Below are positions 41,701-49,531 of a stretch of 64,000 bases of DNA, one piece after another. The notes beneath the pieces are model-generated. The model was not told the DNA's origin, made no database searches, and was given only the letters and a program-made list of their open reading frames with translations. Every line of letters starts with the position of its first letter. Positions within the stretch are counted from its first letter, which is position 1. The DNA is from Bacteroidia bacterium (GTDB taxonomy: Bacteria > Bacteroidota > Bacteroidia > Palsa-965), in contig JALONL010000012.1 in the NCBI GenBank assembly GCA_025454955.1, forward strand, positions 186,001-250,000, written 5' to 3'. Position numbers and translations under genes: made by a program.

Positions 41701-42927
41701 TATACCTGTGGTGGTACATTTTATGATACTGGCGGCCCCAACGCCAACTATAATGACAATGAAAATCGCATTATGTCATTTTATTCGAATAGTGGTTGTG
41801 GCATCCGGTTTACCTTCAACAGTGTTTCACTTTCCACCAGCGATGCCCTCACTGTATTTGATGGCCCCAACACAAGTGCTCCTGTGCTGGCAACAATTAC
41901 GTGGAACAATATCCCGGGGCCACTACAATCAACAGGAAATGTGCTCACGTTCCGCCTGATTTCCAACTCTAGTAATAATTCATCAGGCTGGAGTGCCAAC
42001 ATTTCGTGCCCAAACCAGCCGTTGGCCACCATTTCAGCAAACGGGCCGCTAAGCTTCTGCCCGGGCGGAAACGTAACACTTACTGCCGCACCCAACAGCA
42101 CCTACCTCTGGAGCAACGGAGCTACCACGCAAAGCATTACCGCAAGCACAACTGGTTCGTACTGGGTAACTGTTACCAATGTAAACAACTGCACCGCTAC
42201 TTCAAATATTATCAATGTAAATGCCAATGCCAGCATTACAGGCAGTGTTGTGGCCAACGGCCCGCTCACTTTCTGTCAGGGCAGTTCGGTAACCCTTACG
42301 GCCGGCGGAGGAAGCAGTTATGTGTGGAGCAACAGCGCCACAGGCAGCATGCTTAACGTTACACAATCGGGCAACTACTATGCGGTGGTGAGCAGCGGTA
42401 CGTGTGTGGACACTACCTCAGTTATCGCGGTTACGGTTAATCCGCTGCCGGTGGTTACGCTTACACTCATGCAGGACAGTTTCTGCACCAACCAGCCTTC
42501 GCCCTCGACACTGAGCGGTGGTTCGCCTGCGGGTGGTGTGTGGAGCGGGCCGGGAGTGAGCGGCAACCTGTTTACGCCTTCGGTGGCAGGGCCGGGTTTC
42601 CATTCTGTTGTGTACACCTATACCGATACCAATTCGTGCAGCAACTCGGCCAGTGAAGTGGTTTATGTGGACATTTGCAACGATGTAACTGAAATTCAAA
42701 ACAATATATTCAGCGCATATCCCAATCCGGCAACACAGCTCGTAACCATCAACCTCGGCTCGGAAAATCAGGTAACCATGATTGAGCTTTACGATATGAC
42801 AGGGCGGTTAATTCAGAGTGAGGCTGTAAACAATCGTGGTCAGATACAACTTTCGCTGAACGGATTGGAAAGTGGCATATATGTTGTGCGTGCAGGCAGC
42901 AAACAGGTTAAACTTATAAAAGAGTAA
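38710..42927 (+). CDS. Giant CUB-repeat surface protein with T9SS sorting domain
   Basis: 1405 residues with a signal peptide cleaved after VSAQ. Nine CUB-like modules of about 115-120 residues follow. Each opens with a motif like NMSxGTVTxCxGxFYDxGG and carries FDG or YDG, SPGTIxSTGxSLTFRF and GWxAxxxC; two Cys per module can pair. The modules alternate between two subtypes. The last ~300 residues hold Ig-like segments (GPLSFCPGGNVTLTA, TFCQGSSVTLTAGG, PSTLSGGSPAGGVWSG), then a T9SS domain from AYPNPATQLV to KLIKE. Likely a surface or released adhesin or matrix protein. A paralogue follows immediately. Its CUB part is richer in AT than that of the paralogue. Confidence 0.82.
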   Translation: MLKRIASILFFLLIASSVSAQIYTMSTTTVTTCSGTFYDSGGAAGNYNNSEDITMTITSGNGNRISVTFTQFALASNDLLRIFDGATSSHPRIGIYNSISPGTIVSTGTSLTFRFTSNSSTSWLGWTATISCGGPALPSYTLSNGTITGCAGVFYDDSGPTGVYGVNVNLVQTFCSGTTDRLKFTFNNDPLATDFMPFDTLFVYDGATTSAPMLAAFTENSFLEDIISSGTCITFRFKTDATSSSIGWAAEFQCVTTPPPSQPVFNMSGGVRNVCNALFYDSGGSTGNYSINSSLTQAFTSYNGARITAAFTQFVVSINAILNIYDGPNNTYPLIGSYNTNSPGSITSTGNSLTFEFFSNSSITISGWEALITCGGPVIPVYNMSGGTVTACTGMFYDSGGGGGNYLNSQNLTQTFCSGSTDLLQFTFNNNSQANAYSTGDTLFVYDGPTTSSPILAAFTAGSFMENITSSNSCLTFRFVSNASGNSRGWAGQFQCVTTPAPSPQIINMSTGIRYTCNALFYDDGGSTQYYGDNLNNVQTITSPNNQRLSAAFTQFSLANDDWLIIYDGPTTQHPRIGIYWGLSNPGTIISTGSSLTFQFVSNSFSSSTGWEANITCAGPVLQIYNMSNGTVTACSGAFYDNGGPAANYTDNLNLTQTFCSGTTDRIRFTFLNDPQAVTYSSGDTLFVYDGSTVSAPMLAAYTTGSFMEDITSSGTCLTFRFSSNTLGNNRGWAGQFQCVTTPAPLPQVFNMSTGIRNVCNALFYDNGGSTANALSSSNLVQTFTSYNGERLSAVFTQFLLLNTSAELRIYDGPTTAHPRIGTYISNSPGTIISSGSSLTFEYLSNSNIAGWGWAANITCAGPVLPVYTTSSGIVTTCGGVFYDNGGATGSYPNNDNSATTFTSASGQYLKFDFNPNHFNIAPGDSLFVYDGPSTLSPLFAILTGNISPGSITSNTSSLTFRFVSNATSVNIGWQAILSCVSQPDTNPQITMYSGIRYTCGGTFYDTGGPNANYNDNENRIMSFYSNSGCGIRFTFNSVSLSTSDALTVFDGPNTSAPVLATITWNNIPGPLQSTGNVLTFRLISNSSNNSSGWSANISCPNQPLATISANGPLSFCPGGNVTLTAAPNSTYLWSNGATTQSITASTTGSYWVTVTNVNNCTATSNIINVNANASITGSVVANGPLTFCQGSSVTLTAGGGSSYVWSNSATGSMLNVTQSGNYYAVVSSGTCVDTTSVIAVTVNPLPVVTLTLMQDSFCTNQPSPSTLSGGSPAGGVWSGPGVSGNLFTPSVAGPGFHSVVYTYTDTNSCSNSASEVVYVDICNDVTEIQNNIFSAYPNPATQLVTINLGSENQVTMIELYDMTGRLIQSEAVNNRGQIQLSLNGLESGIYVVRAGSKQVKLIKE

Positions 42928-42932
42928 AATAC

Positions 42933-42978
42933 ATACTGTCAGCACAATTCCAGTTCACCCTGCTTGTGCTGACAGTAT
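42933..42978. terminator. Long perfect hairpin after the first CUB gene
   Basis: A perfect 15-bp stem (ATACTGTCAGCACAA with TTGTGCTGACAGTAT) around a 16-base loop, 6 bases after the stop. It has no T-run, so it may be an mRNA 3' stabiliser or a weak terminator. Confidence 0.5.
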
Positions 42979-43063
42979 AAAATACAGAATACATTAACTC
43001 ATTTAAATAATTTCGTGAATTAACAAATCCGGCATACGAGTTGTATTCCCGAGGCTTAAAAAC

Positions 43064-43071
43064 TATCTTTA
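43064..43071 (+). promoter_or_regulatory. Bacteroidota -7 promoter box abutting the start codon
   Basis: TATCTTTA, five bases before the ATG at 43077, implying a leaderless or near-leaderless mRNA. Confidence 0.42.
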
Positions 43072-43076
43072 AAATT

Positions 43077-44099
43077 ATGAGCAGAATAATTACACTTCTG
43101 AGTTTACTCATGTTTGTTACAACCTCATTGGTTTCGCAAACTTACAACATGAGCACAACCACAGTAACCACCTGCAGCGGCACGTTCTACGACTCGGGCG
43201 GAGCAGCCGGGAATTATGGGAACAATGAAAATTTTACCATGACGTTTACCTCCGGCAATGGTAACCGGCTGAGTTTTAATTTTTCGGCCATGAATATTTC
43301 GGGCGGCGATGTGCTGAGTGTGTATGACGGGCCTACCGCATCGCACCCTTTTATGGGTTCGTATGCAAGCATCAGTCCGGGCATAATTACCTCAACCGGC
43401 ACCTCGCTCACTTTCGTTTTCACTTCAACCTCAAGCGCCAACAGTTCGGGCTGGGCGGCTACAATCAGTTGCACCACACCTGCGCTCACGGCCTATTCCA
43501 TGAGCAACGGAACAGTTACTGCCTGCAGCGGTGCGTTTTACGACAACGGTGGCCCGGCGGCCAACTATTCCGATAACCAGAACATCACTCAAACATTCTG
43601 CTCGGGCACTACCGACCGGTTGCAGTTTAGTTTCATCAATACTTTTTTTGCCAACGTGCTTTCTGTGGGCGACAGTTTGTTTATATATGACGGAAACAAC
43701 ACAGCCGCACCTCCGCTGGCCATTCTGGTAAACGGTTCTTTCTTTGAAACATACACCAGCAGCGGAACCTGCATTACCTTCCGTTTCAAGTCGAACGCCA
43801 CGGGCAACAATACCGGCTGGGCCGGGCAGTTTACCTGTGTTACATCGGCACCCGCGCAGCAGGTGTTTAACATGAGCACCGGTGTGCGCTATGTGTGCAA
43901 TGCTTTATTTTACGATAACGGCGGCCCCACCAACAGCTATTCCAACAACCTCAACATTACCCAAACATTTACCTCCTACAACGGCGAAAGGCTTACCGCA
44001 AACTTTAGTTCAATGACTATGGCCGGCGGCGATTTCTTTATCCGGGCTGGGATGCCACCATTACCTGCGCCGGGCCTGTGCTGCCAGTGTACAACATGA
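43077..44099 (+). CDS. CUB-repeat surface protein, N-terminal fragment (frameshifted)
   Basis: 340 residues from the ATG at 43077 (signal peptide to VSQ, then CUB modules). The first two modules are complete. The third breaks off after NFSSMTMAGGDFF at 44040, where the frame runs into an unrelated tail. The next bases continue the same module in another frame (PGWDATITCAGPVLPVYN from 44042). Compared with the intact copy at 45251-45387, 127 bases are missing at this point, which explains the frame change exactly. The fragment lacks a sorting domain, so on its own it could not be handled by T9SS. It is either a real disruption or an assembly collapse in a repeat. Confidence 0.75.
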   Translation: MSRIITLLSLLMFVTTSLVSQTYNMSTTTVTTCSGTFYDSGGAAGNYGNNENFTMTFTSGNGNRLSFNFSAMNISGGDVLSVYDGPTASHPFMGSYASISPGIITSTGTSLTFVFTSTSSANSSGWAATISCTTPALTAYSMSNGTVTACSGAFYDNGGPAANYSDNQNITQTFCSGTTDRLQFSFINTFFANVLSVGDSLFIYDGNNTAAPPLAILVNGSFFETYTSSGTCITFRFKSNATGNNTGWAGQFTCVTSAPAQQVFNMSTGVRYVCNALFYDNGGPTNSYSNNLNITQTFTSYNGERLTANFSSMTMAGGDFFIRAGMPPLPAPGLCCQCTT

Positions 44100-47000
44100 G
44101 CAGCGGCACGGTTACCGCCTGCAGCGGTGTGTTTTTCGATAACGGCGGTGCGGCAGCCAACTACACCGATAACCAAAACATTACACAAACCTTCTGCTCG
44201 GGTACAAGCGACCGAATCCAGTTCAGCTTTAACAACCTGGCCACTGGTCTTACCGTGGGCGATACGCTTTTTGTGCATGACGGAAACAGCACTGCGGCTC
44301 CCCCGCTGGCCATTCTGGTAAACGGTTCGTTCTTCGAAACCTTTACCAGCAGCGGAACCTGTCTCACCTTCCGTTTCAAATCGAATGCATCGGGCAACAG
44401 CATAGGCTGGGCCGGACAGTTTACCTGCGTTCCATCAACGCCTGCACAACAGGTGTTTAACATGAGCACCGGTGTACGCTATGTGTGCAATGCTTTATTT
44501 TATGACAACGGCGGCCCCAGCAACAACTACTCCAACAACCTCAACATTACCCAAACATTTACCTCCTACAACGGCGAAAGGCTTACCGCAAACTTTAGTT
44601 CAATGACTATGGCCGGCGGCGATTTCTTTTCGCTTACGTTTGTGTGTTTCACCACCACAAGTGCCACCGATCCGGGCTGGTCGGCCACCATTACCTGCGC
44701 CGGGCCGGTGCTGCCGGTTTACAATATAAGCAGCGGCACGGTTACCGCCTGCAGCGGTGCGTTCTACGACAACGGCGGTGCAGGTGCAAACTACACCGAT
44801 AACCAAAACATTACACAAACCTTCTGCTCGGGCACAAGCGATCACATTCAGTTCAGCTTTAACAACCTGGCCACAGGTCTTTCGGTGGGCGATACGCTTT
44901 TTGTGTATGACGGAAACAGCACTGCGGCTCCCCCGCTGGCCATTCTGGTAAACGGTTCGTTCATCGAAACCTTTACCAGCAGCGGAACCTGTCTTACCTT
45001 CCGTTTCAAATCGAACGCATCCGGCAACAGCATAGGCTGGGCGGGGCAATTTACCTGCGTAACCAGTATTCCTTCTCCCGCGCTGTTTAATTTGAGCACA
45101 GGTGTGCGCTACGTGTGCAATGCCGTGTTCTACGACAACGGCGGCCCCAATAACAACTATTCCAACAACCTCAACAATACCCAAACATTTACCTCCTACA
45201 ACGGTACAAGGCTTACCGCAAACTTTGGGTCAATGACTATGGCCGGCGGTGATTTCCTTGCTATTTACGACGGACCTTCCACCGCCTACCCGCTTATCGG
45301 AACCTACGCTACCACCAGTCCGGGCATCATTACCTCATCCGGCTCATCGCTTACGTTTTATTGTTTCAGCACCACAAGCTCCACCGATCCGGGCTGGGAT
45401 GCCACCATTACCTGCGCCGGGCCGGTGCTGCCGGTTTACAATATAAGCAGCGGCACGGTTACAGCCTGCAGCGGTGCGTTCTACGACAACGGCGGTGCAG
45501 GTGCAAACTACACCGACAACCAAAACATTACCCAAACCTTCTGCTCGGGCACAAGCGATAATATCCAGTTCAGCTTTAACAACCTGGCCACAGGACTTAC
45601 AGCAGGCGATACGCTTTTTGTGTATGACGGAAACAGCGTTGCGGCTCCCCCGCTGGCCATTCTCGTAAACGGTTCGTTCTTCGAAACCTTTACCAGCAGC
45701 GGCACCTGCCTCACCTTCCGTTTCAAATCGAACGCATCGGGCAACAGCATAGGCTGGGCGGGACAATTTACCTGCGTAACCAGTATTCCTTCTCCCGCGC
45801 TGTTTACTATGAGCACAGGTGTTCGTTACGTGTGCAATGCCGTGTTTTACGACAACGGCGGCCCGAACAACAACTATTCCAACAACCTCAACAATACCCA
45901 AACATTCACCTCCTACAACGGCGAAAGGCTTACGGCAAACTTTGGGTCAATGAACATGTCAGGTGGCGATTTCATTAGTATTTACGACGGGCCTTCCACT
46001 GCCTACCCGCTTATCGGATCCTACGCCACCACCAGTCCGGGCATCATTACCTCATCCGGCTCATCGCTTACGTTTTATTGTTTCAGCACCACAAGCTCCA
46101 CCGCTCCGGGCTGGGATGCCACCATTACCTGTGCAGGGCCGGTGCTGCCGGTGTACAACATGAGCAGCGGCACGGTTACCACATGCAGCGGTGTGTTTTA
46201 CGATAACGGCGGTGCAGACGGCAATTACCCGAACAACGAGAACCGCACCATGTCATTCACTTCGGCAAACGGCCAGTATCTGAAATTCGATTTCAATCCG
46301 CTGCATTTCAACCTTGCTGCCGGCGATACGTTGTTTGTGTATGACGGACCTACTGTTGCATCGCCGCTTTTTGCTGCGTTTACAGGCAACACAGGTACAC
46401 CCGGATCAATTACATCAAACACCAGCAGTTTCACCTTCCGTTTTGTGAGCAATGCCACCACCAACAATGTAGGCTGGCAGGCATTCATCAGTTGCGTGGC
46501 ACAGCCCGACACCAACCCGCAGATAAGCATGATGAGCGGCATCCGTGCCACCTGCGGAGGTACGTTCTACGACATTGGCGGCCCCAATGCCAACTACCTG
46601 AACAACGAAAACCGGGTAATGTCGTTCTACTCGAACAGCGGCTGCGGCATACGGTTTACATTTACCACATTCAATCTTTCGGGTGGCGATATACTTTATG
46701 TGTATGACGGCCCGAACACCACTTCGCCGCTCATTGCCACCCTCACCGGCTCCACACTTCCGGCTCCGGTACAGTCAACCGGCAATGTGCTTACGTTCCT
46801 CTTTACATCTACCACGAGTTCCAACTCGCTTGGATGGAGTGCCAACATTTCGTGCCCCAACCAGCCGCTGGCCACCATTACTGCGGGCGGGCCGCTGAGT
46901 TTCTGTCCGGGCGGAAACGTTGTACTTACAGCCGCGCCCAACAGCACTTACCTCTGGAGCAACGGAGCCACCACGCAAAGCATTACAGTGAGTAACTCGG

Positions 47001-47773
47001 GCTCGTACTGGGTAACGGTAACCAATGCCAACAACTGTACAGCCACATCAAACATTATTACCGTAAATGCCAATGCCAACATTACCGGCAACATTGTGGC
47101 CAACGGCCCGCTCACTTTCTGTCAGGGCGGTTCGGTAACGCTTACGGCAAGCGGCGGTAGCAGTTATGTGTGGAGCAACAGCGCCACAGGTAATACGCTT
47201 AACGTTACACAATCGGGCAACTACTTTGCGGTGGTGAGCAGCGGGGCGTGCGTGGATACCACTTCTATAATCGCGGTTACGGTTAATCCGCTGCCGGTGG
47301 TTACGCTTACACTCATGCAAGACAGTTTCTGCACCAACCAGCCTTCGCCCTCGACACTAAGCGGCGGTTCGCCTGCGGGTGGCGTGTGGAGCGGGCCGGG
47401 CGTGAGCGGCAACCAGTTTACGCCTTCGGTGGCCGGGCCGGGACTGCACAGCATTGTTTATACTTACACCGATGCCAATACGTGCAGCAATACAGCTTCG
47501 CAAACAGTGTTTGTGGATGTGTGTAACGAAGTGAGTGAAATAAGCAGCACGGCATTCGGCGTGTATCCCAATCCGGCGCATCAGCTTGTGACAGTGAATC
47601 TGGGTGAGAATGCGGCGGTGGAGATTATCGAAATTTTCGATATGTCGGGGCGGTTGATTTTGAGTGAGCAGGTAAACAACCGCAGCCAGGTTCAGCTTTC
47701 GCTGAACGGGGTGGAGAACGGGGTTTACCTCATTCGCGCCGGAAATCATCTGGTGAAACTGGTAAAGGAATAA
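44078..47773 (+). CDS. CUB-repeat T9SS surface protein, C-terminal part (frameshifted)
   Basis: 1231 residues from the first ATG after the break; the homologous frame is open from 44042. It holds eight CUB-like modules alternating between NxSSGTVTACSGAFYDNGG and NMSTGVRYVCNALFYDNGG types. An Ig-like region and T9SS domain (YPNPAHQLVTVNLGE to LVKE) follow, nearly identical to those of the upstream paralogue. The second module of this part lacks 29 codons (87 bp) directly after GGDFF, in frame. Two module pairs form an exact 717-bp tandem repeat. Without the N-terminal fragment it has no signal peptide, so it is only functional if the frame is restored. Confidence 0.78.
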   Translation: MLPVYNMSSGTVTACSGVFFDNGGAAANYTDNQNITQTFCSGTSDRIQFSFNNLATGLTVGDTLFVHDGNSTAAPPLAILVNGSFFETFTSSGTCLTFRFKSNASGNSIGWAGQFTCVPSTPAQQVFNMSTGVRYVCNALFYDNGGPSNNYSNNLNITQTFTSYNGERLTANFSSMTMAGGDFFSLTFVCFTTTSATDPGWSATITCAGPVLPVYNISSGTVTACSGAFYDNGGAGANYTDNQNITQTFCSGTSDHIQFSFNNLATGLSVGDTLFVYDGNSTAAPPLAILVNGSFIETFTSSGTCLTFRFKSNASGNSIGWAGQFTCVTSIPSPALFNLSTGVRYVCNAVFYDNGGPNNNYSNNLNNTQTFTSYNGTRLTANFGSMTMAGGDFLAIYDGPSTAYPLIGTYATTSPGIITSSGSSLTFYCFSTTSSTDPGWDATITCAGPVLPVYNISSGTVTACSGAFYDNGGAGANYTDNQNITQTFCSGTSDNIQFSFNNLATGLTAGDTLFVYDGNSVAAPPLAILVNGSFFETFTSSGTCLTFRFKSNASGNSIGWAGQFTCVTSIPSPALFTMSTGVRYVCNAVFYDNGGPNNNYSNNLNNTQTFTSYNGERLTANFGSMNMSGGDFISIYDGPSTAYPLIGSYATTSPGIITSSGSSLTFYCFSTTSSTAPGWDATITCAGPVLPVYNMSSGTVTTCSGVFYDNGGADGNYPNNENRTMSFTSANGQYLKFDFNPLHFNLAAGDTLFVYDGPTVASPLFAAFTGNTGTPGSITSNTSSFTFRFVSNATTNNVGWQAFISCVAQPDTNPQISMMSGIRATCGGTFYDIGGPNANYLNNENRVMSFYSNSGCGIRFTFTTFNLSGGDILYVYDGPNTTSPLIATLTGSTLPAPVQSTGNVLTFLFTSTTSSNSLGWSANISCPNQPLATITAGGPLSFCPGGNVVLTAAPNSTYLWSNGATTQSITVSNSGSYWVTVTNANNCTATSNIITVNANANITGNIVANGPLTFCQGGSVTLTASGGSSYVWSNSATGNTLNVTQSGNYFAVVSSGACVDTTSIIAVTVNPLPVVTLTLMQDSFCTNQPSPSTLSGGSPAGGVWSGPGVSGNQFTPSVAGPGLHSIVYTYTDANTCSNTASQTVFVDVCNEVSEISSTAFGVYPNPAHQLVTVNLGENAAVEIIEIFDMSGRLILSEQVNNRSQVQLSLNGVENGVYLIRAGNHLVKLVKE
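44701..46134. repeat. 717-bp tandem repeat within the second CUB gene
   Basis: 44701-45417 and 45418-46134 are two near-identical units of exactly 717 bp (239 codons, one pair of CUB modules). The preceding unit (44071-44700) is a 630-bp copy lacking 87 bp, and the one before it lacks 127 bp. Positions were fixed by the junction sequence preceding GGTGCTGCCGGT. Confidence 0.85.
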
Positions 47774-47789
47774 TCCACTGATAAACCAC

Positions 47790-47826
47790 AAAAAGCCGCA
47801 CCTGCCACACGGGTGCGGCTTTTTTA
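47790..47826 (+). terminator. Intrinsic terminator of the second CUB gene
   Basis: GCCGCACC pairs with GGTGCGGC (extended by A-T pairs) around a 9-base loop, followed by six T residues, 17 bases after the stop. Confidence 0.82.
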
Positions 47827-47854
47827 TGCAGAATATCAGAAGCCGGAAAAGCCC

Positions 47855-47862
47855 TATCTTTA
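47855..47862 (+). promoter_or_regulatory. Bacteroidota -7 promoter box abutting the start codon
   Basis: TATCTTTA, four bases before the ATG at 47867. Confidence 0.42.
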
Positions 47863-47866
47863 AGCA

Positions 47867-49114
47867 ATGATTTTTCTGGCACTTTTTCGTGAAAGTATTT
47901 TGTTTGCCCTTCATGCGCTGCGGGTAAACCGGTTGCGTACGGTGCTTTCGCTGCTGGGTGTGACGATTGGTATTTTTGCCATTATTACCGTGTTTACGGC
48001 GGTTGATTCGATGGAGAAGAAAGTGCGTGAGAGCATGTCGTCGCTGGGCGAAAATGTGGTGTATGTGGAAAAATGGCCGTGGACTTTTGGCCCCGATTAT
48101 CCCTGGTGGAAATATATCAATCGTCCGCTGCCCGACACGAAAGAACTGGAAGATGTAAAACGCCGCACCACATTGGCCGATGCGGTGGTGTTTGTGGCCG
48201 ATGTGCGCAAAACGGTTTCGTCGGGCACATCATACGTGGAGAACTGCATTATTACGGCGGCTTCGCACGAGTTTGATAAGGTAAGCACGTTCGACATCAG
48301 CAGCGGGCGTTACTTTTCGGAGCTTGAATCGGAAACGGGTCGTGCGGTGGCAATTATCGGAAGTTCGGTGGCGGCGGCGCTGTTTCCCTCGGCAGATCCG
48401 GTGGGGAATACGATAAAAATTTTCGGGCGCAATGTGGAAGTAGTGGGTGTGGTGGCGCAGCAGGGCGAAAGCATGTTTGGCACCAGCCTGGATGCCAAAG
48501 TGGTTATCCCGATGCATTATGCCCGCACATTGGTTGATATTAAAGCCGAAGAATACCAGCCTCACCTGCTTGTAAAAGCCCGCGAAGGCGTAAAAACCGA
48601 GGACCTTACAGACGAACTCGAAGGCGTAATGCGCGCCCTGCGCCGTCTCAAACCCACCAGCGACGATAATTTTGCACTGAATGAAGTGAGCCTGCTGGCA
48701 CAGCCCACACAGGAATTATTCAACATTATTGGTTCTGTGGGCTGGGTTATTGGGGTGTTTTCCATTCTGGTGGGTGGTTTCGGTATTGCCAATATTATGT
48801 TTGTATCGGTGCGCGAGCGTACCAGCCAGATTGGTATTCAGAAATCGCTCGGGGCGCGGAATTCGTTTATACTGATGCAGTTTCTGGTGGAGTCGGTGGT
48901 GCTTTGCCTGATTGGCGGAGTAATTGGTTTGCTGCTGGTTTGGGGCATTACCACGCTGGGTGCCAATTTGCTCGATTTTGATTTTTCACTTTCGATGGCC
49001 AATGTGGTGCTCGGGCTCAGCATTTCGGTGCTTATTGGTATTATCTCTGGTTTTATTCCTTCCTACTCGGCTTCGCAGCTCGATCCGGTAGAGGCCATAC
49101 GCAGCAACGCATGA
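47867..49114 (+). CDS. MacB/FtsX-type ABC transporter permease
   Basis: 415 residues with the MacB layout. There is a first membrane helix (about 22-44, LRTVLSLLGVTIGIFAIITVF), a periplasmic domain (about 50-280), then three helices with the FtsX core (GGFGIANIMFVSVRERTSQIGIQKSLGARNSFILMQFLVESV) and the ending PSYSASQLDPVEAIRS. Such permeases work as mechanotransmission devices for export or lipoprotein/antibiotic handling. No ABC ATPase gene is adjacent, so the partner must be encoded elsewhere. It overlaps the next small membrane protein by 4 bases. Confidence 0.85.
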   Translation: MIFLALFRESILFALHALRVNRLRTVLSLLGVTIGIFAIITVFTAVDSMEKKVRESMSSLGENVVYVEKWPWTFGPDYPWWKYINRPLPDTKELEDVKRRTTLADAVVFVADVRKTVSSGTSYVENCIITAASHEFDKVSTFDISSGRYFSELESETGRAVAIIGSSVAAALFPSADPVGNTIKIFGRNVEVVGVVAQQGESMFGTSLDAKVVIPMHYARTLVDIKAEEYQPHLLVKAREGVKTEDLTDELEGVMRALRRLKPTSDDNFALNEVSLLAQPTQELFNIIGSVGWVIGVFSILVGGFGIANIMFVSVRERTSQIGIQKSLGARNSFILMQFLVESVVLCLIGGVIGLLLVWGITTLGANLLDFDFSLSMANVVLGLSISVLIGIISGFIPSYSASQLDPVEAIRSNA

Positions 49115-49482
49115 GCGAAAAGGTTCCATTCAATCACACTCACGGTACCCTGGGCAAAAGACCCAAAGTGATAACTGTGTTATGCGTGATTGGTTTTTTG
49201 TGGGTGCTGTTTACGTTTTCGGGGGTGCTTTCGCCCGATGTGAAACGTGCGGGAGCTTTATATCCGCCTTTGCTGGGACTGGCCATTTGTATGAAGTTTA
49301 TTGCATTTATCGGCATCTGGCACATGAAACGCTGGGGTATACATCTGTTTACCTACGTGATGATTACACAGTCGCTGCTGCTCTTTTTGCTCAACGATTT
49401 GAGCATTGCCGGAATTTCTACGGGAGTAATCATGCTTACTATTTTTATGACCTTCTACCGCAGGTTTGACGTGAATTTGTAA
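49111..49482 (+). CDS. Four-helix membrane protein of unknown function
   Basis: 123 residues with about four hydrophobic segments (24-42, 49-67, 74-93, 99-115) after a hydrophilic N-terminus. It is coupled to the MacB-type permease by a 4-base overlap and could be an accessory factor of it. Unrecognised. Confidence 0.68.
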   Translation: MSEKVPFNHTHGTLGKRPKVITVLCVIGFLWVLFTFSGVLSPDVKRAGALYPPLLGLAICMKFIAFIGIWHMKRWGIHLFTYVMITQSLLLFLLNDLSIAGISTGVIMLTIFMTFYRRFDVNL

Positions 49483-49512
49483 AAAACGGCAGCCTGTATA
49501 TACAGACTGCCG
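49481..49512 (-). terminator. Intrinsic terminator of the minus-strand gene 49532-50323
   Basis: CGGCAG/CTGCCG closes a stem that includes CTGTATATACAG, with one internal mismatch. On the minus strand it is followed by six T residues. It lies between two convergent genes. Confidence 0.72.
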
Positions 49513-49531
49513 CGCAATTTGTAACAGCGAA

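Noticed and set aside
38710-47773. Possible CRISPR-like or recombinase-type repeat array
   Set aside because: The periodicity is that of protein modules (about 350 and 717 bp, in frame). There are no short direct repeats with unique spacers and no cas genes.
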